From Zavarzinia sp. (GTDB lineage: Bacteria > Pseudomonadota > Alphaproteobacteria > Zavarziniales > Zavarziniaceae), in NCBI GenBank assembly GCA_028694545.1, contig JAQVKV010000249.1, positions 1-5,181 of the forward strand: a stretch of DNA of 5,181 bases. The letters run 5' to 3'. The notes beneath the pieces were generated by a model, which saw only the letters and a program-made list of their open reading frames with translations, did no database searches and was not told where the DNA came from. A program made the translations under genes and the position numbers. How positions within the stretch are numbered: the first letter of the stretch is position 1; each line of letters starts with the position of its first letter. Below, one piece after another: positions 1 through 4,150 of this stretch.

Positions 1-267
1 GGCGGGCAGGGCGCCCAGCCGGGCCTGGAACTTGCCCGGCGCGTGCGCTGATTCGGCTTCAGGCGCCGCGTCGGCGGCGGCATGGACGAGGGCGTAGAGC
101 TGGGGCTTCAGCGCGGCGCCCGGATCGAGCCGGGCGTTGCCGTTCGCCAACGCCTGTAGTGCTGCCCGGATCAGGCCGTCCCCCGTCGCCTGCGCGCCGG
201 TCAGGGCTCGGGCATAGCGGCGCAGGAACGGCAGATGCCGGGCGATGTCCTGCTTCAGATCGCTCAT
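1..267 (-). CDS. phyR: PhyR, anti-anti-sigma response regulator of the general stress response (N-terminal 89 codons, cut by window edge)
   Basis: PhyR is a cytoplasmic regulator. Its N-terminal half mimics a sigma factor and, once the C-terminal receiver is phosphorylated, binds NepR and releases EcfG. What is visible is the start of the sigma-like domain: MSDLKQDIARHLPFLRRYAR at residues 1-20, then ALTGAQATGD, an Ala/Leu-rich helix (residues 32-42), and LKPQLYALVHAA at 53-64. The LPFLRRYARALTG stretch (12-24) parallels MPHLRAFARFLTG in the neighbouring EcfG, the expected molecular mimicry. Full-length family members are about 260-270 residues, so roughly two thirds, including the whole receiver, lies beyond position 1. 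The ATG at 267-265 is the natural start because the conserved sigma-like helix begins about 12 residues later. A purine-rich GAAGGGA lies about 13-19 bases upstream, which is a rather distant ribosome site. The gene diverges from nepR-ecfG, the classic arrangement, with an EcfG-like promoter at 348-373. Identification is by recognition of the family and its context. Confidence 0.9.
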   Translation of the reverse strand, partial: MSDLKQDIARHLPFLRRYARALTGAQATGDGLIRAALQALANGNARLDPGAALKPQLYALVHAAADAAPEAESAHAPGKFQARLGALPA

Positions 268-341
268 CGGTACTCGTTTCCCTTCATCGGCCCCGGCCCT
301 TTTTCGCGGCTGCGGCCCGAACCGTGCCACAAATCCATGAT

Positions 342-367
342 GGAACCAACGCGGCCCCTTCCTTGTT
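342..367 (+). promoter_or_regulatory. EcfG-type promoter driving nepR-ecfG
   Basis: GGAAC at 342-346 is followed by 17 bases and TGTT at 364-367. The known EcfG/GSR consensus is GGAAC, 16-17 bases, CGTT, so only the first base of the -10 element differs. The expected start site is a few bases past 367, leaving a leader of about 20-25 bases before the nepR ATG at 397. The placement implies autoregulation of the anti-sigma/sigma pair by EcfG. This is an inference from motif and context. Confidence 0.75.
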
Positions 368-373
368 GGTTCC
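348..373 (-). promoter_or_regulatory. EcfG-type promoter driving phyR
   Basis: Read on the minus strand, GGAAC (373-369) is followed by 17 bases and CGTT (351-348), an exact match to the GGAAC-N16/17-CGTT consensus for EcfG sigma factors. Transcription would run left into phyR, with a leader of about 70-75 bases. It overlaps the promoter for nepR-ecfG almost entirely: the -35 element of each lies over the -10 element of the other. Confidence 0.78.
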
Positions 374-396
374 GAGGCCGATAGCTTGGACAGGTC

Positions 397-594
397 ATGC
401 CCGACAAGAGCAAACGCACCGGATCGAAAGATGGCAAGCCCGTCCCCGACGCCTGGGTCGAGGACAAGCTGCGCCAATTGTACGACGACGTGGCGGCTGA
501 GCCGCTGCCGCAGGACCTGCTCGATCTTCTCGACAAGATCGACGTCGGCGGTCCGAAGGATGAAGAGCCCGGCAAGGGCGGGGGGCGGTCTTGA
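397..594 (+). CDS. nepR: NepR family anti-sigma factor
   Basis: NepR is a small cytoplasmic anti-sigma factor that clamps EcfG in unstressed cells and is taken away by phosphorylated PhyR. The 65-residue product has the family layout: a charged, disordered N-terminus (1-18), a conserved two-helix core from LRQLYDDVAAEPLP (25-38) to LLDLLDKID (41-49), and a disordered Gly/Glu/Lys tail. The LRQ-Y-D-V--EP-P pattern between the helices is the family hallmark. The ATG at 397 is preceded by a GGACAGG purine tract (388-394), which is close to the start. The stop TGA (592-594) lies inside the overlap TTGA with the ecfG start at 591, so the two are almost certainly translationally coupled. Such coupling would help hold the anti-sigma and sigma at fixed proportions. 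Transcription probably starts from the EcfG-type promoter at 342-367, making a feedback loop. Confidence 0.92.
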   Translation: MPDKSKRTGSKDGKPVPDAWVEDKLRQLYDDVAAEPLPQDLLDLLDKIDVGGPKDEEPGKGGGRS

Positions 595-1199
595 CCGGCG
601 CCGACGACCAGGCGCGGGAGACCCCGGCCTTCGACATCCGCGCCGAAGTGATCGCCGTGATGCCCCATCTGCGTGCCTTCGCACGCTTCCTGACCGGCAA
701 CCGCGAACGGGCGGATGACCTGGTGCAGGACGCGGTGGTGCGCGCCCTGACCGCCGCGCATCAGTTCCAGCCCGGCACCAATTTCAAGGCCTGGATGTTC
801 ACCATCCTGCGCAACCTCTTCTACAACGAGGGGCGCAAGGCGCGGATGAAGATGGATCCGCTGGACGAGGCGGCGGCCAATCAGCACGCCGCCGGCCCGA
901 CCCAGGACGCCGGCCTCGAATTCGACGATTTCCGCCGCGCCTTCTGGCGCCTGACCGAGGAACAGCGCGAAGTGCTGATCCTGGTCGGCGCCTCGGGCGT
1001 CTCCTACGAGGAGGCGGCGGAAATCTGCGGCTGCGCCGTCGGCACCATCAAGAGCCGGGTCTCTCGCGCGCGGGCCCAGCTTTCGCGTATCCTCGGCGGG
1101 GACGAGCTTGGCTCCCGTCTCGAGGAGAAGTCGCGGCCGATCCCGGCGGAGATGGCCGCGTTCCTGGCGCTCGGCGGGGCGCCGGACAAGAGGCGGTGA
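591..1199 (+). CDS. ecfG: EcfG family ECF sigma factor of the general stress response
   Basis: This alternative sigma factor directs RNA polymerase to GGAAC-N16/17-CGTT promoters of stress genes. Domains visible: sigma region 2 at about residues 24-90, with LTGNRERADDLVQDAVVRAL (34-53) and the FKAWMFTILRNLFYNEGRK stretch (65-83); an acidic linker (about 88-112); sigma region 4 at about 112-166, with LTEEQREVLILV (121-132) and a helix-turn-helix from VSYEEAAEICGCAVG (137-151) through TIKSRVSRARAQL. A tail of about 36 residues follows. The TTG at 591 is chosen because it overlaps the nepR stop and has a G-rich stretch just upstream. In-frame GTG codons at 648 and 657 or the ATG at 660 (residue 24, right at the conserved MPHLRAFARFLTG) are alternatives that would still leave regions 2 and 4 intact. 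Length is normal for the family. The gene converges with the membrane-protein gene, whose stop is only 3 bases away. Confidence 0.92.
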   Translation: MTGADDQARETPAFDIRAEVIAVMPHLRAFARFLTGNRERADDLVQDAVVRALTAAHQFQPGTNFKAWMFTILRNLFYNEGRKARMKMDPLDEAAANQHAAGPTQDAGLEFDDFRRAFWRLTEEQREVLILVGASGVSYEEAAEICGCAVGTIKSRVSRARAQLSRILGGDELGSRLEEKSRPIPAEMAAFLALGGAPDKRR

Positions 1200-1202
1200 A
1201 TT

Positions 1203-2306
1203 TCAGCCGATGTCGGCCGCCGCCTGGGTGACGGCGGCCTGCAGGAATTTCAGCTCGGCCTCCGTCAGCATCAGCCCGACCGAGACCGAGAGATCGTCGC
1301 CGAGGAACAGCAGGTGGCGGTTCCTGCCGTGCACTTCCTCGACCTCGGCCCAGGCAAGGGTCCGGCGCGGTACCACCGTGCCGTCCGGCGCGGCATGGCC
1401 GAGCACGATGCCCTCGCGCGTCACCATGATGCCGATGGGCCGCAGGGCATGGCGGGTGAAGACGACGATGGCGAGGAACAGGATCGCGATGCCCGAGACG
1501 GCGGCGGCGAAGAACCAGAAGGGCGAGCCCTGATCGGTAAGGTCGGCGATCAGCTTGTAGAGACTGAAGGCCAGGATGCCGCCGGCGATCAGGAAGGCGC
1601 CGGCCGCGATGTTGCGCGGGATTTCCGGGGTCGCCCGCGTCAGGACCAGACGGTCGCTGTAGCGCGTTTCCCGCCAGTTCTCGGGCTTCGGGGCGAGGGG
1701 GGGCAGGCTGGTCGCCCCGGCCTTCACCATGTCCCTGAAGCTGAGATCCAGGTGTTCGGGGGCGCGGCGGCCGACGATCGCGCCTGATTCGTCCATCGTG
1801 TCGACCGGCAGGTTGCAGGCCCGGCCCCAGGCTTCGGCGGTCGCGCGCTGGGCCTTCAGGCTGTTCGCCTGATCGAGCATCAGCCGGGTGTCGTTGTCCG
1901 GCACCGCGAGATAGGTGCGGTAATAGGTCTGGCTGCTGCTGGCGCCATGCTTCGACGACGAGCGCCTTATGACGATGCGCCGCGCCGTGATCGCGACGGC
2001 GGCGCCCGGTGGCAGAATGTCTTCCTGGCGTGTACCGAACAGGCCCCGGCGCCAGAGCGTGATGGTGCCATCCGCCGCGACCTCGATCCCGCGCCGCGAG
2101 CGCGTCATTGCCAGCACCAGCAGGCCGAGGCCCGCGATGATGACGCCGGGAACCAGCAACTCGTCGCCCGACGGCATGCCGCCCTGGAACATGTCGAACA
2201 GGGCCGGGCCGAGGATGAACAGCGCGGCGAAGAGAATGAAGATGCCGAACGGGCTCGGATTGCGGGTGGTGACGAAGAAAGGCGGCGGGCCCGGTGGTTG
2301 CGCCAT
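1203..2306 (-). CDS. Uncharacterised four-helix inner-membrane protein with duplicated helix-pair plus beta-domain layout
   Basis: I do not recognise a named family. The 367-residue product has two predicted membrane hairpins. TM1 is about 20-38 (FGIFILFAALFILGPALF core) and TM2 about 50-67. A soluble segment of about 165 residues follows, then TM3 about 232-253 and TM4 about 263-284, then a C-terminal soluble domain (285-367). Both soluble parts begin right after a TM pair and look beta-rich. The first starts GIEVAADGTITLWRRGLFG and ends in a Trp/Ala helix before NLPV; the second runs IMVTREGIVLG, then LAWAEVEEV, LLFLGDDLSVSVG, and a final helix LTEAELKFLQAAV. This resembles small bacterial PH-like membrane proteins, but that is inference. 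The N-terminus is Pro-rich (MAQPPGPPPF). The ATG lies 3 bases after the stop of the upstream dehydratase gene, so the two are probably co-transcribed and translationally coupled; the only Shine-Dalgarno-like GAGG is very close to the start. Confidence 0.8.
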   Translation of the reverse strand: MAQPPGPPPFFVTTRNPSPFGIFILFAALFILGPALFDMFQGGMPSGDELLVPGVIIAGLGLLVLAMTRSRRGIEVAADGTITLWRRGLFGTRQEDILPPGAAVAITARRIVIRRSSSKHGASSSQTYYRTYLAVPDNDTRLMLDQANSLKAQRATAEAWGRACNLPVDTMDESGAIVGRRAPEHLDLSFRDMVKAGATSLPPLAPKPENWRETRYSDRLVLTRATPEIPRNIAAGAFLIAGGILAFSLYKLIADLTDQGSPFWFFAAAVSGIAILFLAIVVFTRHALRPIGIMVTREGIVLGHAAPDGTVVPRRTLAWAEVEEVHGRNRHLLFLGDDLSVSVGLMLTEAELKFLQAAVTQAAADIG

Positions 2307-2309
2307 GCC

Positions 2310-2612
2310 TCAGGTCCCGAATTCGGCGGCGAAGGCGTCGATCTTGCGGGCCATGGCGACGTCGAGCTCGGACAGGCCATCGCAGTCGTGGGTCGACAGC
2401 AATATGTCCACCGTCTTGTAGACGTTGAACCATTCGGGGTGATGGTCCATCTGCTCCGCGACCAGGGCGATTCGGGTCATGAAGGCGAAGGCCTGATTGA
2501 AATCGCGGAACACGAGGCGGCGTTCGATCGCGTCCCGCCCTTTCGCGAGATGCCACGACGGCAAGCTCGCCAGCGCCGCGTTCCGTGCCTCTTGCCCCAG
2601 TTTCTCGCGCAT
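2310..2612 (-). CDS. Pterin-4a-carbinolamine dehydratase (4a-hydroxytetrahydrobiopterin dehydratase)
   Basis: The enzyme dehydrates 4a-hydroxytetrahydropterin to the quinonoid dihydropterin, recycling the cofactor of aromatic amino acid hydroxylases. The same fold is sometimes used for molybdopterin-related roles or as a transcription cofactor. The 100-residue product matches the family in length and shows LPSW (17-20), the helix [20 protein letters not shown], the signature HHPEWFNVY (57-65) and [12 protein letters not shown] (73-84). His57, His58 and His75 have the same spacing as the three active-site histidines known in the mammalian enzyme. The ATG at 2612-2610 is chosen over an in-frame ATG 27 codons upstream because a strong GGGGGAGGG ribosome site lies about 8 bases before it and the upstream extension shows no family similarity. 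No phenylalanine hydroxylase gene is in the window, so its partner is unknown. It heads a likely two-gene operon with the membrane protein 3 bases downstream. Confidence 0.92.
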   Translation of the reverse strand: MREKLGQEARNAALASLPSWHLAKGRDAIERRLVFRDFNQAFAFMTRIALVAEQMDHHPEWFNVYKTVDILLSTHDCDGLSELDVAMARKIDAFAAEFGT

Positions 2613-2650
2613 GGCGGCCCTCCCCCAAGGATCGTTTTCGTGCCCGGACT

Positions 2651-2679
2651 TTCGTACGGGACTGGACAGCGCGTCGCAA
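2651..2679 (-). promoter_or_regulatory. Possible weak housekeeping promoter for the dehydratase operon
   Basis: On the minus strand, TTGCGA (2679-2674) and TACGAA (2656-2651) are separated by 17 bases, with 4/6 and 3/6 matches to the sigma-70 consensus. The start codon lies about 39 bases downstream of the -10. The match is weak and could be chance. Nothing resembling an EcfG promoter was seen in the 86-bp divergent gap 2613-2698. Confidence 0.2.
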
Positions 2680-2698
2680 GGCGTTAACGTCACGCCCG

Positions 2699-3100
2699 AT
2701 GACCCACGCGAAATTTCTCGACCGGCTCGTCGCGCCGAGCCTCGACGACATCGATGCCCTGGCCCAGCAGGCCCTGTCCGAAATTCCGGCGGGCCTGCGC
2801 GAGAAGGTGCGCGGCGTCGTCATCCGGGTCGACGAATTCGCCGACGACGAGACGCTCGAGCATATGGGGATCGAGGATCCCTTCACCTTGACCGGGCTCT
2901 ATCGCGGCGTGCCGCTCAAGAACAAGTCGGTTGCCGATTCGGGCAGCCTGCCCGACATGATCTTCCTCTACCGCCGGCCGATCCTCGACGAATGGTGCGA
3001 GACCGGCGGTTCGCTGGGCGATCTCGTGCGCGAGGTGCTGATCCACGAGATCGGCCACCACTTCGGTTTCTCCGACGACGATATGGACGCGCTGGACTGA
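2699..3100 (+). CDS. Small zincin-like metallopeptidase family protein (HExxHxxGxxD)
   Basis: The 133-residue product belongs to the minimal zincin-like metallopeptidase family (the PF06262 type); substrates are unknown. The decisive motif is near the C-terminus: [18 protein letters not shown] at 116-133. His116 and His120 would bind zinc, Glu117 would be the general base, Gly123 fits the metzincin-like turn, and Asp126 fits the third-ligand position of an HExxHxxGxxD site. Upstream are an acidic segment ([17 protein letters not shown], 44-60) and [12 protein letters not shown] (62-73), both usual in the family, then a strand [13 protein letters not shown] (87-99). There is no signal peptide and no membrane segment, so it is probably cytoplasmic. 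The ATG at 2699 is preferred to in-frame ATG 2585, because the longer start would run back through the dehydratase gene and its promoter region and adds an Arg-rich, unfamily-like extension. The ribosome site is weak. The end is 12 bases from the convergent glsA stop. Confidence 0.85.
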   Translation: MTHAKFLDRLVAPSLDDIDALAQQALSEIPAGLREKVRGVVIRVDEFADDETLEHMGIEDPFTLTGLYRGVPLKNKSVADSGSLPDMIFLYRRPILDEWCETGGSLGDLVREVLIHEIGHHFGFSDDDMDALD

Positions 3101-3112
3101 CGCGAGGCCGCC

Positions 3113-4045
3113 TCAGTCCCCGAAGATCGACCAGCCCATCCGTCGCGAGAGGATTTCAAGAGCCTCCGAGCCCAGCAGCGAATTGCCCTGACCGTCGAGG
3201 CCGGGTGACCAGACGGCGATCGAGGCCTTGCCGGGCACGACGCCCAGGATGCCGCCGCCCACGCCAGATTTCGCGGGAATGCCGACCCGGAAGGCGAAAT
3301 CGCCCGAACCATCGTAATGGCCACAGGTCAGCATCAGCGCATTGATGCGCTTAGCCCGTTCGGACGAGACGACCCTTCCGCCCGCCGTCGGATGGCGCCC
3401 GCCGAAGGCGAGATAGCGCCCGGCCATGGCCAGTTGCCGGCACGACATGGCGATGGCGCAATGATGGAAATAGACACCCAGCACCATCTCGACGGGATTG
3501 CGCAGGTTCTCGAAGGCACGCAGGTAATTGGCGAGGGCGGCGTTGCGGAAACCGGTGTCCTGCTCCGACTTCGCCACCTTGTCGTCGATGAAGATGGTCT
3601 CGTCGTCCGCGACGAAGTGAAGGAAACGCAGGATCTCGCCCAGCGCCACCTTGGGCGTGTGGCCCGAGAGGATGGCATCGGTGACGACGAGGGCGCCCGC
3701 GTTGATGAAGGGATTGCGCGGGATGCCCTTCTCGTATTCCAGCTGGGTGATCGAATTGAAGGCGTTGCCCGACGGTTCTCGCCCCACCCGGCGCCACAGC
3801 CCGTCGCCGATCTTGCCGAGCGCCAGGGTCAGGGCGAAGACCTTGGACACGCTCTGGATCGAGAAGGGCGCATCGGCGTCGCCGGCCACCGCCACATCGC
3901 CGTCCGCGTCGACGACGGCGATGCCGAAGTGGTCCGGATCGACGCGGGCGAGCTCCGGAATATAATCCGCCACCCGGCCCCGTTCGGACCGCGTTGCCAT
4001 GGCTGCGGCGATTGCGGTTACCGCTTCTAGCAATGCTTCTTTCAT
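3113..4045 (-). CDS. glsA: Glutaminase A (serine-dependent beta-lactamase-like glutaminase)
   Basis: The enzyme hydrolyses L-glutamine to L-glutamate and ammonia in the cytoplasm; in some bacteria the released ammonia helps survive acid. The 310-residue length is standard. The catalytic SxxK is at 65-68 inside [10 protein letters not shown]. The residues that bind glutamine in this family are at the expected places: Ser65, Asn115 in [10 protein letters not shown], Glu161, Asn168, Tyr192, Tyr244 and Val262 in the [11 protein letters not shown] loop. All key residues are present, so it should be active. The ATG at 4045-4043 gives the normal N-terminus ([16 protein letters not shown]); the nearest purine tract, GGGA, is rather close to the start, so the ribosome site is modest. 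The gene is transcribed alone: it converges with the metallopeptidase gene (12-base gap, no room for a clear terminator) and diverges from the chemoreceptor gene. Nothing in the sequence ties it to the nearby stress regulon. Confidence 0.95.
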   Translation of the reverse strand: MKEALLEAVTAIAAAMATRSERGRVADYIPELARVDPDHFGIAVVDADGDVAVAGDADAPFSIQSVSKVFALTLALGKIGDGLWRRVGREPSGNAFNSITQLEYEKGIPRNPFINAGALVVTDAILSGHTPKVALGEILRFLHFVADDETIFIDDKVAKSEQDTGFRNAALANYLRAFENLRNPVEMVLGVYFHHCAIAMSCRQLAMAGRYLAFGGRHPTAGGRVVSSERAKRINALMLTCGHYDGSGDFAFRVGIPAKSGVGGGILGVVPGKASIAVWSPGLDGQGNSLLGSEALEILSRRMGWSIFGD

Positions 4046-4150
4046 GATTCCCGATTTCGCTCCGGCCCGGCGGTCAGCTTACCAATAATTAGGGAATAAC
4101 GGTCAGCATCGCCCCAGAGATCACTTCGTACTGTTTCAGAGGGTCCCGAG
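4046..4150. promoter_or_regulatory. Divergent promoter region between glsA and the chemoreceptor gene
   Basis: These 105 bases separate two genes transcribed away from each other and contain the most AT-rich stretch of the window (about 4079-4099). No convincing sigma-70, sigma-28, sigma-54 or EcfG promoter could be placed by eye. The AT-rich core is flanked by an 8-base direct repeat described separately. A good ribosome site, GAGGG at 4139-4143, serves the chemoreceptor ATG at 4151. Confidence 0.55.
4071..4107. repeat. 8-bp direct repeat CGGTCAGC flanking an AT-rich core
   Basis: CGGTCAGC occurs at 4071-4078 and again at 4100-4107, 29 bases start to start, with the AT-rich 4079-4099 between. 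The position in a divergent intergenic region suggests paired operator sites, but chance is possible for an 8-mer and no regulator is identified. Confidence 0.5.

Larger units (their letters stand above)
342..373. repeat. Perfect 9-bp inverted repeat containing both divergent EcfG promoters
   Basis: GGAACCAAC at 342-350 is the exact reverse complement of GTTGGTTCC at 365-373, with a 14-base spacer (351-364). Each arm supplies a -35 element for one strand and the -10 core for the other. It lies between divergent genes, not at gene ends, and no T-tract follows, so a terminator reading is unlikely. Confidence 0.85.

Noticed and set aside
342..373. Inverted repeat read as an intrinsic terminator
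   Set aside because: It lies between divergent gene starts, has no following T-tract, and both strands fit the EcfG promoter consensus with correct spacing.
264..887. 207-codon minus-strand open frame across the phyR-nepR gap, nepR and ecfG
   Set aside because: It is antisense to two confidently identified genes and crosses the divergent promoter. It is a GC-rich shadow without domain features.
2642..2660. Short CCCG...CGGG inverted repeat in the dehydratase-metallopeptidase gap
   Set aside because: A 4-bp arm in GC-rich DNA is expected by chance, and no terminator or operator features accompany it.
1947..2687. 246-codon open frame on the plus strand opposite the dehydratase and membrane-protein genes
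   Set aside because: Its composition is dominated by Arg, Glu, Ala and Gly with no recognisable motif, while the opposite strand encodes a clear pterin dehydratase and a protein with coherent membrane helices.
2613..2693. Upstream in-frame ATG giving the dehydratase 27 extra residues
   Set aside because: The extension lacks family similarity, and a strong GGGGGAGGG ribosome site points to the ATG at 2612-2610.
1048..2886. Very long open frame (612 codons) on the minus strand
   Set aside because: It runs through the ends of ecfG, the membrane protein and the dehydratase in a different frame. Its translation is Arg/Pro/Gly-rich low-complexity sequence typical of GC-rich shadow frames and shows no domain.
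3317..4030. 237-codon plus-strand open frame antisense to glsA
   Set aside because: The minus strand encodes a complete glutaminase with every active-site residue; the plus frame is low-complexity.
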